Assembly (NCBI GenBank): GCA_900466745.1 | Contig: UBNE01000027.1 | Location: 1 to 64,000 of the forward strand | Reading direction: 5' to 3' | Length of the DNA stretch: 64,000 nucleotides | Origin: Hyphomicrobiales bacterium | Lineage (GTDB): Bacteria; Pseudomonadota; Alphaproteobacteria; Rhizobiales; Beijerinckiaceae | Part shown: piece by piece, positions 28,656 through 37,226 of the stretch | Numbering within the stretch: the stretch's first letter is position 1 | Layout: each line of letters opens with the position of its first letter | Notes under the pieces: generated by a model | The model's input: the letters and a program-made list of their open reading frames with translations, nothing else | Database searches by the model: none | Told to the model about the DNA's origin: nothing | Position numbers and translations under genes: made by a program

Positions 28656-29734
28656 CCATCGACCGGGCGCAGAAGCGCTTCGGCTCCTATCTCGCCCTCG
28701 ACCATGTCTCGATCGACGTCGAGGACGGGGAATTCCTGGCCGTGCTCGGCCCCTCCGGCTGCGGCAAGACCACGCTGCTGCGCCAGATCGCCGGCTTCGA
28801 CAAGCTCGACGGCGGCGCGATCCGCATCGGCGAGCGCCTGGTCTCCTCGGCCGAAACCCATATCCCGCCCGAGCACCGCAAGCTCGGCATCGTCTTCCAG
28901 TCCTATGCGCTCTGGCCGCATATGACCGTGGCGGAGAACGTCGCCTATGGGCTCACCGTGGCCGGCGTGCGCGATCCCGAGCGGGCCCGGCGCGTCGCGG
29001 CCGCGCTCGACCTCGTCGGGCTGAACGGCTTCGCCGAGCGCCGGCCCGGCCTGCTGTCGGGCGGCCAGCGCCAGCGCGTGGCGCTGGCCCGCTGCCTCGT
29101 CACCGAGCCCTCGCTCGTGCTGCTCGACGAGCCGCTCGCCAATCTCGACGTGCATCTGCGCGCCGCGATGGAGGACGAATTCGCCCGCTTCCACGAGCGC
29201 ACCGGCACCACCATGGTCTACATCACCCATGACCAGGCCGAGGCGATGGCGCTGGCCGACCGCATCGCGGTGATGGATCGCGGCCGGCTGCTCCAGCTCG
29301 CCACGCCCTCCCTGCTCTACCGCGAGCCGGCCAACGCCACCGTCGCCGGCTTCATCGGCGAGGGCATGGTGCTGCCCGCCACCGTCTTGTCCGCGCCGCA
29401 GGCCGGACGCTGCCGGGTCAAGGTGCTCGGCTTGGAGGCCGTGGTGCGCTGCCGGCCGGACCAGCCGGTCACCGACGGGGCGAAGCTGTGCCTGCGCGCC
29501 CGCGACATCGGCCTCGCCGCGACCGGGCAGGACGGGCTCGCGGCGGCGGTGGAGCGGCTCTCCTACCAGGGCGGGCATTTCCGGCTCGAGGCGCGCCCCG
29601 CCTGCGCCGGGGATACCCTGCTCCATCTCGACGCCAACGAACCGGCTCCGGCCGCCCCGGGCGACACCGTCCGCATCGCCATCCATGACGGCTGGGTCAT
29701 CCCCGATGCCGGGGCCCTGCGCGAAGTCGCGTGA
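28643..29734 (+). CDS. ABC transporter ATP-binding protein (FbpC/PotA-like)
   Basis: 363 aa from a GTG start preceded by GGGAG. Walker A GPSGCGKTT, signature LLSGGQRQRVALARC, Walker B LVLLDEPLANLD, and a C-terminal TOBE region (residues about 280-363). It overlaps the permease gene by 13 nt and lies 10 nt before the metallo-hydrolase gene. It energises the transporter described in the two preceding entries. Confidence 0.9.
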   Translation: MARLTIDRAQKRFGSYLALDHVSIDVEDGEFLAVLGPSGCGKTTLLRQIAGFDKLDGGAIRIGERLVSSAETHIPPEHRKLGIVFQSYALWPHMTVAENVAYGLTVAGVRDPERARRVAAALDLVGLNGFAERRPGLLSGGQRQRVALARCLVTEPSLVLLDEPLANLDVHLRAAMEDEFARFHERTGTTMVYITHDQAEAMALADRIAVMDRGRLLQLATPSLLYREPANATVAGFIGEGMVLPATVLSAPQAGRCRVKVLGLEAVVRCRPDQPVTDGAKLCLRARDIGLAATGQDGLAAAVERLSYQGGHFRLEARPACAGDTLLHLDANEPAPAAPGDTVRIAIHDGWVIPDAGALREVA

Positions 29735-29744
29735 GAACCAGCCT

Positions 29745-30893
29745 ATGCAAGTGACGATTCACGGCGGCGTCGGCGAGAAGGGCCGCACCTGCATCGGCGT
29801 CGCCCAGGCGGGCACGCGCATCCTGCTCGATGTCGGCGTCGACACCAGCAGCCCGCGCGGTCTGGGCTATTATCCCGCGATCGGCCGCGACGAGCTGCGC
29901 CGGCTCGACGCGATCATCGTGACCCATGCGCATGAGGACCATGTCGCGGCGCTGGGCTGGTGCCTCGCCAACGGCTTCGCCGGCCGCGTCCTGATGACCG
30001 CCGAGAGCGCCGCGGAGATGGGCGCGACGCTCGCCGCCTATGCGACGCCGGAGGAATGCGCCCTCGCCGCGCGGATCGCGCCCGAGATCATCGCGGCCGG
30101 CCAGGATTTCGGCATCGGCCCGCTCGCGATCCGCACGGGCCGCAGCGGCCATGTCGTCGGCGGCGTCTGGTGCCATCTCGGCGCGGAGGGCCGCAGCCTC
30201 GGCTATTGCGGCGACGTGGTTCCGGCGAGCCCGGTCTTCGCCATGGACCCGCTGCCGCCCTGCGACCTGCTGCTGGTCGACGCCTCCTATGGCGCCGACC
30301 GCGTCCCGGCCGCCGAGCGCGGCGGCGCCATCCGCCGCTGGCTCGCCGCGCATCCGCAGGGCGCCGTGCTGCCGACGCCGCTCTCCGGCCGCTCGGTCGA
30401 GCTGATCGGCCTGATCGAGGGCCCGATCGCCATCCACCCGTCGATGCGCGCGGCCCTGAGCGAGCAGATCGCGGCCGAAGCCTGGCTGAAGCCCGGGATC
30501 GCGGCGCTGCTGGCGGCACGCCTCGCCGCGGCGCAGCTCTGGGAGGAAGGCCGGCCGCTGCCGCCGGCGCCGCTGCTCTGCGACGACGGCATGGGGCTCG
30601 CCGGCCCCTCCAGGGCGGCGCTGGCGGAGGCGCGTCGCGTCGGGCATCCGGTGCTGCTGACCGGCCATATTCCCAAGGCCAGCCCGGCCGACGCGATGCG
30701 CACCGCCGGACTGGCGGACTGGCTGCGCTTCCCCACCCATCCGACCCTGCCGGAGAACGCCGCCCTCGCCGCGGCGAGCGGCGCCGCGCGGGTGCTCGCG
30801 CATTCCTGCGACGCGCAGACGGCCCGCCTGCTCGCCCCCGACATTCCGAACCTCGTCGCCGATCTCAAGCCCGGCGACAGCATCGAGATCTGA
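29745..30893 (+). CDS. Metallo-beta-lactamase-fold hydrolase, RNase J/beta-CASP-like
   Basis: 382 aa. The metal-binding motif THAHEDHVAALG, GHVVGG with a further His, and CGDVVP with a metal Asp define the MBL fold. The C-terminal half (LLTGHIPKASPA and VLAHSCDAQ) recalls the beta-CASP region of RNase J-like proteins but is shorter than RNase J (about 550 aa). Possible substrates are nucleic acids or small phosphodiesters. The position between an ABC transporter and surE, with 10- and 2-nt gaps, supports a small phosphate-ester role; this is inference. Confidence 0.75.
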   Translation: MQVTIHGGVGEKGRTCIGVAQAGTRILLDVGVDTSSPRGLGYYPAIGRDELRRLDAIIVTHAHEDHVAALGWCLANGFAGRVLMTAESAAEMGATLAAYATPEECALAARIAPEIIAAGQDFGIGPLAIRTGRSGHVVGGVWCHLGAEGRSLGYCGDVVPASPVFAMDPLPPCDLLLVDASYGADRVPAAERGGAIRRWLAAHPQGAVLPTPLSGRSVELIGLIEGPIAIHPSMRAALSEQIAAEAWLKPGIAALLAARLAAAQLWEEGRPLPPAPLLCDDGMGLAGPSRAALAEARRVGHPVLLTGHIPKASPADAMRTAGLADWLRFPTHPTLPENAALAAASGAARVLAHSCDAQTARLLAPDIPNLVADLKPGDSIEI

Positions 30894-30895
30894 TC

Positions 30896-31657
30896 ATGCG
30901 CATCCTGATCGCCAACGACGACGGCATCGACGCTCCGGGCATCGCCCTGCTGCGGCGCGCCGCCGCCCGCCTGACCTCCGACATCTGGGTCGTGGCGCCG
31001 GAGCGGAAATGGACCGCCGCCAGCCATCACCTCTCCTTCGACCGCGACCTGACGCTGACCCGCCGCGCGGAACAGGTCTACGCTCTCGACGGCACGCCGG
31101 CCGACTGCGTCGTCGCCGCGATGACGGTGCTGTTCCGGGACGGCGGGCGCCCGGACCTCGTGCTGTCGGGCGTCAATGACGGGCGCAACGCCGCTGAGGA
31201 CGCCGCCTATTCCGGCACGCTGTCGATCGCGCGCGAGGCAAGCTTCTGGCACATTCCGGCCGTCGGCTTCTCCCGCAGCAAGGGCGGAAGCGCGGGCGAG
31301 CAGGACGTCGCCGCGCTCGCCGCCCTGATCGACGCGCTCTGGCAGCGGGGCGCGGCCTGGCAGCGCGAGGGGACCTTTCTCAGCGTCAACCTGCCGAAGG
31401 AGCTGCCGGCGCAGATCGGCCTGGCCAGGATCGGCCGAGACAAGATCGCCGGCGCGGCCGATATCGGCGCGGATGACGGCGGCAGGATCGTCTGGCGCAT
31501 CCGCCGCGGCCGGCCGCATACGAGCCGCCCCGGCGACGAGAACAGCTTCATCGATGCGGGCCGGATCGCCATCGTCCGCCATTGCTGGAGCGACGGCGCG
31601 CCGCTGGACGGCGGCCTGGCGGCGGAGCTGAACGCGGCGCTCGCGCCCGGCGGCTAG
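30896..31657 (+). CDS. surE: 5'/3'-nucleotidase SurE
   Basis: 253 aa. The N-terminal ILIANDDGIDAPGI with the metal Asp pair, the SGVNDGRNAAEDAAYSGT motif and VVAPERKWTAASH are diagnostic of SurE, a metal-dependent phosphatase of nucleoside monophosphates and short polyphosphates. Start is 2 nt after the metallo-hydrolase stop, so it is the last gene of the transport operon. SurE normally sits with pcm and nlpD; its location in a transporter operon suggests a paralogue with a dedicated substrate. Confidence 0.88.
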   Translation: MRILIANDDGIDAPGIALLRRAAARLTSDIWVVAPERKWTAASHHLSFDRDLTLTRRAEQVYALDGTPADCVVAAMTVLFRDGGRPDLVLSGVNDGRNAAEDAAYSGTLSIAREASFWHIPAVGFSRSKGGSAGEQDVAALAALIDALWQRGAAWQREGTFLSVNLPKELPAQIGLARIGRDKIAGAADIGADDGGRIVWRIRRGRPHTSRPGDENSFIDAGRIAIVRHCWSDGAPLDGGLAAELNAALAPGG

Positions 31658-31680
31658 GCCCGGACGGGCCCCGCCCGGCG

Positions 31681-32154
31681 TCAGGCTCCCCCGGCCTGCC
31701 GGCGCTTCCAGGCGGCATAGAGATTGGCTCCCTCCTCCGCAGGGACCGGCAGATGGCGGATCCGCATCGTCTGTTCGGCGAAAGGCCGGGCCAGATCGGC
31801 GTAGATCGCGGCGGTGGAGAGGCCGTAGGGCGCGCCGTCCTCGTTCGAATAGGCGAAGCAGACCTCCTCCACGCCGGCGAGCCGCATCGCCGCCATGCAC
31901 ATCGGGCAGGGATGGCCGCTGGCATAGACGATGCAACCGGAGAGATCGGGCGTGCCGAGCGCCCGGCCCGCGGCGCGCAACGCCATCAACTCGGCATGGG
32001 CCGTGGGATCGTTGGTGCGCGCGATCGCGTTGACGCCGGTCGCGACGACCGCGCCGTCCCTGACGACCACCGCGCCGAAGGGCCGGCCTCCGGCCTCGAT
32101 ATTGGCCTGCGCGAGCGCGACCGCCTCGCACAGAAAGCGCCGGGCATCGTCCAT
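31681..32154 (-). CDS. Nucleoside/guanine deaminase-like zinc hydrolase (CDA family)
   Basis: 157 aa. Zinc-site motifs HAE (TAHAELMAL) and PCPMC (SGHPCPMCMAA) define the cytidine/guanine deaminase superfamily. The closing region (EQTMRIRHLPVPAEEGANLYAAWKRRQ) resembles guanine deaminase GuaD and related proteins more than tRNA adenosine deaminase. It is convergent with surE, 23 nt apart. Start after AAGGAGACGACC. Confidence 0.82.
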   Translation of the reverse strand: MDDARRFLCEAVALAQANIEAGGRPFGAVVVRDGAVVATGVNAIARTNDPTAHAELMALRAAGRALGTPDLSGCIVYASGHPCPMCMAAMRLAGVEEVCFAYSNEDGAPYGLSTAAIYADLARPFAEQTMRIRHLPVPAEEGANLYAAWKRRQAGGA

Positions 32155-32580
32155 GGTCGTCTCCTTGTGGCTGCGTCGCGGCGGGTTTCGTTCCTCGGCG
32201 GCGGCGGCCCGCCCTCCCGGCTCACTCGGGATCGGCGACGGCCCGCTGCTGCGGGAACCCGACCGGCAGATCCGCCGCGAGCGCTTCCTGCTCGGTGCGG
32301 ATGAAGCGGAAATAGGACAGCACCGCCATGGCGGACATCACCGCGAGCACCGCCGCGAAGCTGAACAGGATGCGGCGGCGTATCCTCAGGCTATCATGAC
32401 ACGATCCATCGAGAAGCGCCCATCCCCCGGCTCGATCATGGTCGACGACCGGTTTCCCGACCGTTAGGTTTCCGCTCCGACGGGAACGCCGGCGACCCGA
32501 CCGGCTTTCCGCCTTATTGACGCGGTAGCCGCAATCGGGGATTGAACGCAGGATTCGCCCGCCTGCAAGAAGGACATTCC
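32155..32580. other. 426-nt region between the deaminase and RND efflux genes
   Basis: Divergent upstream region that must hold the RND operon promoter. It contains the possible small membrane ORF described separately (32222-32392). I saw no TetR/MarR regulator gene, operator palindrome or clear promoter. Confidence 0.35.
32222..32392 (-). CDS. Possible small membrane protein lacking a canonical start
   Basis: The minus-strand frame ending at 32222 reads SLRIRRRILFSFAAVLAVMS..., a basic stretch followed by one hydrophobic helix, then SYFRFIRTEQEALAADLP and an acidic end. This looks like a genuine small single-pass protein. However, no ATG, GTG or TTG precedes the helix in this frame. The ATG at 32397 would fit only with a one-base shift (it now reads M-I-A-stop). 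It may be a decayed gene, use a non-standard start, or contain a sequencing error. Confidence 0.25.
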   Translation of the reverse strand, partial: SLRIRRRILFSFAAVLAVMSAMAVLSYFRFIRTEQEALAADLPVGFPQQRAVADPE

Positions 32581-33804
32581 ATGTCGGCCGCGCGCGCCCA
32601 GCTCTCCCCGCGTCTTGCCCTGCCCGGCCTTCTGCTGTGCGCGACGGCCCTGGCCGGCTGCAACGAGGAGAAGTCGGCGACGCCGCCGATGCAGCCGCAG
32701 GCGCAGGTCAGCATCGTCGTGCTCCATCCCCAGCCGGTCGCCATCACCGCCGAGCTGCCGGGGCGCGTCGCCGCCAACCTCGTCGCGGAAGTCCGGCCGC
32801 AGGTGAACGGCATCATCAAGTCGCGCCTCTATGAGGAAGGCGGCGACGTCAAGGCCGGCGACGTGCTCTACGAGATCGACCCGGCCCCCTATCAGGCCGC
32901 GCTCGACAGCGCGATCGCCGCGCAGCGCAAGGCGGAGGCCGCCGTCACCAACGCCCAGGTCCGGGCCAGCCGCTATCAGGAGCTGTTCCAGCGCAATGCC
33001 GGCAGCCGGCAGGACATGGACGACGCCAACGCCACGCTGGCCCAGGCCCAGGCCGACGTCGCCTCGGCCAAGGCGAGCGTCGAGACGGCGCGGATCAACC
33101 TCGCCTACACCAAGGTCACGGCCCCGATCGACGGGCGCATCGACAAATCGGCGCTGACGCCGGGCGCGCTGGTCACCGCGAACCAGGCGACCGCCCTGAC
33201 GACGATCCGCAAGCTCGACCCGATCAATGTCGACGTCACCCAGTCCAGCACCAACCTGCTGCGCCTGCGCGACGACATCGCCGCGGGCCGGCTGCGCTTC
33301 ACCGGGCTCGGCGTCGCGGTGAAGCTCAAGCTCGACACCGGGCAGCAATACGACAAGTCCGGCAAGCTCGAATTCGCCGAGGCCAATATCGACGAGACCA
33401 CCGGCACCTTCCGCGTCCGCGCCGAATTCCCCAACCCGGACAAGCTGCTGCTGCCGGGCATGTTCGTGCGCGCCCTGATCCAGGAGGGCATCGCCGAGAA
33501 CAGCTTCCTGCTGCCGCAGCGCGGCGTCGGCCGCAACACCAAGGGCGAGGCGACCGGCAAGTTCGTCGGCCCCGACGGCAAGGTCGAGGAGCGCGTCCTG
33601 ACCACGCGGCGCAGCGTCGGCAACAACTGGCTGGTCGATGGCGGCGTCAAGGACGGCGAGCGGCTGATCGTCGAGGGCGGCCAGCTCGTCCGGGCGGGAC
33701 AGGTCGTGACCGCGAACGAGGTCAGCGTCGACGAGGCGACGGGCGAGCTCAAATCCGCCAACCGGCGGGCCGAGCTCGACGCCGGCAACAGCGCGAAGAA
33801 CTGA
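32581..33804 (+). CDS. RND efflux periplasmic adaptor subunit (AcrA/MexA type)
   Basis: 407 aa. Lipoprotein signal with lipobox LAGC ([11 protein letters not shown]). The adaptor domains are in order: barrel-sandwich ([30 protein letters not shown]), a helical hairpin, and beta-barrel ([27 protein letters not shown]). It links the inner-membrane pump to an outer-membrane TolC-type channel, whose gene is not nearby. The ATG was chosen because AAGGA lies 7 nt upstream. The pump gene starts 4 nt after its stop. Confidence 0.92.
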   Translation: MSAARAQLSPRLALPGLLLCATALAGCNEEKSATPPMQPQAQVSIVVLHPQPVAITAELPGRVAANLVAEVRPQVNGIIKSRLYEEGGDVKAGDVLYEIDPAPYQAALDSAIAAQRKAEAAVTNAQVRASRYQELFQRNAGSRQDMDDANATLAQAQADVASAKASVETARINLAYTKVTAPIDGRIDKSALTPGALVTANQATALTTIRKLDPINVDVTQSSTNLLRLRDDIAAGRLRFTGLGVAVKLKLDTGQQYDKSGKLEFAEANIDETTGTFRVRAEFPNPDKLLLPGMFVRALIQEGIAENSFLLPQRGVGRNTKGEATGKFVGPDGKVEERVLTTRRSVGNNWLVDGGVKDGERLIVEGGQLVRAGQVVTANEVSVDEATGELKSANRRAELDAGNSAKN

Positions 33805-33808
33805 TCCG

Positions 33809-36800
33809 ATGCTGTCGCGCTTCTTCATCGAGCGACCGATCTTCGCCTGGGTCGTCGCCATCGTCATCATGCTGGCGGGCCTGCTGGCGCTCCAGACGCT
33901 GCCGATCTCGCAATATCCGCAGATCGCGCCGACGACCGTGCAGATCAGCGCCAACTATCCCGGCGCCGACGCGCAGACGGTCGAGAATTCGGTGACCAAG
34001 GTCATCGAGCAGGGCATGACCGGCGTCGACAACCTGCAATACATGACCGCCACCTCGACGGCGACCGGCAACGCCCAGATCACGCTGACCTTCAACAGCC
34101 AGGCCGATCCGGACGTGGCGCAGATGCAGGTGCAGAACAAGCTGCAGCTCGTCACCCGCCAGTTGCCCACGGTGGTGCAGAGCACCGGCATCACGGTCGC
34201 CAAGGCCTCGACCGGCTTCCTGATGGTCGTCGCCTTCGTCTCGACCGACGGGCGCATGACCACCACCGACCTCGCCGACTATGTCGATTCCACGCTCAAC
34301 GACACGCTGAAGCGCGTCGAGGGCGTCGGCACGACGCAGCTCTTCGGCGCCGGCTACGCCATGCGGATCTGGCTCGACCCGGACAATCTGCGCAAATACG
34401 CGCTGATGCCGAGCGACGTCATCGCAGCGATCGAGGCCCAGAACACCCAGGTCTCGGCCGGCCAGCTCGGCGGCCTGCCCCAGGTCAAGGGCCAGCAGCT
34501 CAACGCCACGGTGACCGCCGCCTCGCGCCTGCAGACCCCGGCCCAGTTCGAGAACATCATCCTGAAGAGCGGCTCCTCGGGCTCGATCGTGCGGCTCAAC
34601 GACGTCGCCCGCGTCGAGCTCGGCGCCAAGAGCTACGACACCTCCTCGCGCTATAACGGGCACCCGACCACCGGCCTCGCCATCAGCCTCGCCACCGGCG
34701 CCAACGCCATCAACACCGCCAAGGCCGTGCAGGCGACGATCGAGCGCTTCAAGCAGACCCTGCCGGAAGGCGTCGAGGTCACCTATCCCTACGACACCAC
34801 CCCCTTCGTCACCCTCTCGATCGAGAAGGTGGTGCATACGCTGTTCGAGGCGATCCTGCTCGTCTTCGTGGTGATGTTCGTCTTCCTGCAGAACATCCGC
34901 GCCACCTTCATCCCGATGCTGGCGGTGCCGGTGGTGCTGCTCGGTACCTTCGGCGTGCTGGCGCTGGCGGGCTACTCGATTAACACGCTGACGATGTTCG
35001 CGATGGTGCTCGCCATCGGCCTGCTCGTCGACGACGCCATCGTCGTGGTCGAGAACGTCGAGCGCGTGATGCAGGAGGAGAAGCTCGGGCCGAAGGAGGC
35101 CACGATCAAGTCGATGGGCGAGATCACCGGCGCGCTGGTCGGCATCGCCACCGTGCTCTCGGCGGTGTTCGTGCCGATGGCCTTCTTCGGCGGCTCGGTC
35201 GGCGTGATCTACCGGCAGTTCTCGGTGACGATCGTGACCGCGATGATCCTCTCGGTCGTGGTCGCCATGGTGCTGACGCCGGCGCTGTGCGCCACCCTCC
35301 TGAAGCCGGTCGGCGAGCATGGCGAGCGCAAGGGCTTCTTCGGCTGGTTCAACCGCAATTTCGAGCGGACGACCAATGGCTACCGCTCCGGCGTCGCCGG
35401 CATGATCGCGCGGCCGCTGCGCTTCCTCCTCGTCTTCCTGCTGATCGGCGGCGGCATGGCCTGGCTGTTCGCGCGGCTGCCGAGCTCCTTCCTGCCCGAC
35501 GAGGACCAGGGCATCCTGCTGACCAGCGTGCAGTTGCCGGTGGGCGCGACCCAGGACCGGACGCTGCGCGTGCTCGACCAGGTGCAGAAGCATTATCTCG
35601 AGAACGAGAAGGACCTTGTCGAGGGCGTGCTGACCGTCGCCGGCTTCGGCTTCGGCGGCCAGGGCCAGAATGTCGGCCTCGCCTTCGTGCGGCTGAAGCC
35701 CTTCGCCACGCGCGTCGGCAAGCAGGCGACCGCCCAGGCCATCGCCGGGCGCGCCATGGGCGCCTTCCGCTCGATCAAGGACGGCACCGTCTATGCGCTG
35801 GCGCCGCCGGCGATCCAGGGCTTCGGCAACACCGCGGGCTTCGACTTCTACCTGCAGGACATCGCGGGGGCCGGGCATGAACGGCTGATGCAGGTCCGCA
35901 ACCAGCTCCTCGGCCTCGCCGCGCAGAGCAAGGTCCTGGCCGGCACCCGCCCGAACGGGCAGGAGGACACGCCGCAATACGCCGTCGAGATCGACCAGGA
36001 GAAGGCGAGCGCGCTGACGCTCTCGCTGGCCGACGTCAACACCACGCTCTCGACCGCCTGGGGTTCGGCCTATGTCAACGACTTCATCGACCGCGGCCGG
36101 GTGAAGTCGGTCTATGTCCAGGCGGATGCGGCCTCCCGCATGCAGCCGGAGGATGTCGGGCGCTGGTTCGTCCGCAACCAGGGCGGCGACATGGTGCCGT
36201 TCTCGGCCTTCTCCTCGGGCCGCTGGACCTATGGCTCGCCGCGCCTCGAGCGCTACAACGGCGCGGCGGCGGTCGAGATCCAGGGCGGGGCGGCGCCGGG
36301 CGTCAGCTCCGGCGCGGCGATGGACGAGGTCGACCGCCTGATGACGCAGCTCCCGACCGGCTTCAGCCACGAATGGACCGGGCTTTCCTTCCAGGAGAAG
36401 CTCTCGGGCAGCCAGGCGGTGGCGCTCTACGCCATCTCGATGCTGGTCGTGTTCCTCTGCCTGGCGGCGCTCTACGAGAGCTGGTCGATCCCCTTCGCGG
36501 TGATGCTGTGCGTGCCGATCGGCATCTTCGGCGCCCTGCTGGCGGCGACGCTGTTCGGCCAGACCAACGACGTCTACTTCAAGGTCGGCCTGCTGACGAC
36601 GATCGGACTCGCAGCCAAGAACGCGATCCTGATCGTCGAGTTCGCGATCGAGCAGGAGGCGCAGGGCAAGGGCCTCGTCGAGGCGACGCTGGAAGCGTCG
36701 CGCCAGCGCCTGCGGCCGATCCTGATGACCTCGCTCGCCTTCGTGCTCGGCGTGCTGCCGCTGGCGGTCGCCACCGGCGCGGGCTCCGGCAGCCAGAACT

Positions 36801-36940
36801 CGATCGGCATCGGCGTGATGGGCGGCATGATCGCCGCCACCGCCGTCGGCGTCTTCTTCGTGCCGCTGCTCTACGTCGCCGTCGTCCGCCTCGTCCGGCG
36901 CCTGCGCGGGACCGGCAAGGAAGCGAAGGCTGCGGCCTGA
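33809..36940 (+). CDS. RND multidrug efflux pump (AcrB/MexB type, HAE1 family)
   Basis: 1043 aa, the usual AcrB length. The N-terminus [21 protein letters not shown] is the first helix. Proton-relay residues are present: the DD pair in [18 protein letters not shown] and the Lys in [14 protein letters not shown]. Two large periplasmic loops are present with the QVQNKLQ-type funnel segment. It exports hydrophobic compounds as a trimer, with the adaptor encoded 4 nt upstream. No local regulator is seen. Confidence 0.95.
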   Translation: MLSRFFIERPIFAWVVAIVIMLAGLLALQTLPISQYPQIAPTTVQISANYPGADAQTVENSVTKVIEQGMTGVDNLQYMTATSTATGNAQITLTFNSQADPDVAQMQVQNKLQLVTRQLPTVVQSTGITVAKASTGFLMVVAFVSTDGRMTTTDLADYVDSTLNDTLKRVEGVGTTQLFGAGYAMRIWLDPDNLRKYALMPSDVIAAIEAQNTQVSAGQLGGLPQVKGQQLNATVTAASRLQTPAQFENIILKSGSSGSIVRLNDVARVELGAKSYDTSSRYNGHPTTGLAISLATGANAINTAKAVQATIERFKQTLPEGVEVTYPYDTTPFVTLSIEKVVHTLFEAILLVFVVMFVFLQNIRATFIPMLAVPVVLLGTFGVLALAGYSINTLTMFAMVLAIGLLVDDAIVVVENVERVMQEEKLGPKEATIKSMGEITGALVGIATVLSAVFVPMAFFGGSVGVIYRQFSVTIVTAMILSVVVAMVLTPALCATLLKPVGEHGERKGFFGWFNRNFERTTNGYRSGVAGMIARPLRFLLVFLLIGGGMAWLFARLPSSFLPDEDQGILLTSVQLPVGATQDRTLRVLDQVQKHYLENEKDLVEGVLTVAGFGFGGQGQNVGLAFVRLKPFATRVGKQATAQAIAGRAMGAFRSIKDGTVYALAPPAIQGFGNTAGFDFYLQDIAGAGHERLMQVRNQLLGLAAQSKVLAGTRPNGQEDTPQYAVEIDQEKASALTLSLADVNTTLSTAWGSAYVNDFIDRGRVKSVYVQADAASRMQPEDVGRWFVRNQGGDMVPFSAFSSGRWTYGSPRLERYNGAAAVEIQGGAAPGVSSGAAMDEVDRLMTQLPTGFSHEWTGLSFQEKLSGSQAVALYAISMLVVFLCLAALYESWSIPFAVMLCVPIGIFGALLAATLFGQTNDVYFKVGLLTTIGLAAKNAILIVEFAIEQEAQGKGLVEATLEASRQRLRPILMTSLAFVLGVLPLAVATGAGSGSQNSIGIGVMGGMIAATAVGVFFVPLLYVAVVRLVRRLRGTGKEAKAAA

Positions 36941-37155
36941 TACCGCGCGCGCCCCGCGAACAGGGCCGCGCGCCGGATCGGGCGCCCTGCCCCGCGACCG
37001 GAGAAGGACGCAGGGCGCGCGCCCGGCCCCATCCCTGCGTGCCCGTCCGCCTGAACGGGCTCCCGCCGCCGGCCGTCCGGCAGGGCCCTGCAGCGGCGCG
37101 GGATGATTACGACAAAAGTCTAGGACGCGCTGGGAGAGCCTCTCCCTGGCCCGGC

Positions 37156-37184
37156 TTGACGCTTCCGGGCCAGAGTCTCATTAT
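37156..37184 (+). promoter_or_regulatory. Sigma70-like promoter for the formate dehydrogenase operon
   Basis: TTGACG at 37156-37161, a 17-nt spacer, and CATTAT at 37179-37184, about 43 nt before the fdnG start. Just upstream (37131-37145) lies GGGAGAGCCTCTCCC, a 7-bp palindrome around one base, that could be an operator or a hairpin. The 286-nt gap after the RND operon otherwise shows only GC-rich short inverted repeats. Confidence 0.5.
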
Positions 37185-37226
37185 TCCAAATTGAACGATG
37201 TGTGATTGTTCGCCTGGGAGGTTGAG

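Noticed and set aside
33749-36370. Long open frame (873 codons) antisense to the RND pump
   Set aside because: Its product is His-, Glu- and Arg-rich with no family features, a mirror of codon bias in the pump gene. Other long antisense frames in the window (for example 1361-4789, 7976-10450 beyond the UdgX-type gene, 44151-47084) were dropped for the same reason.
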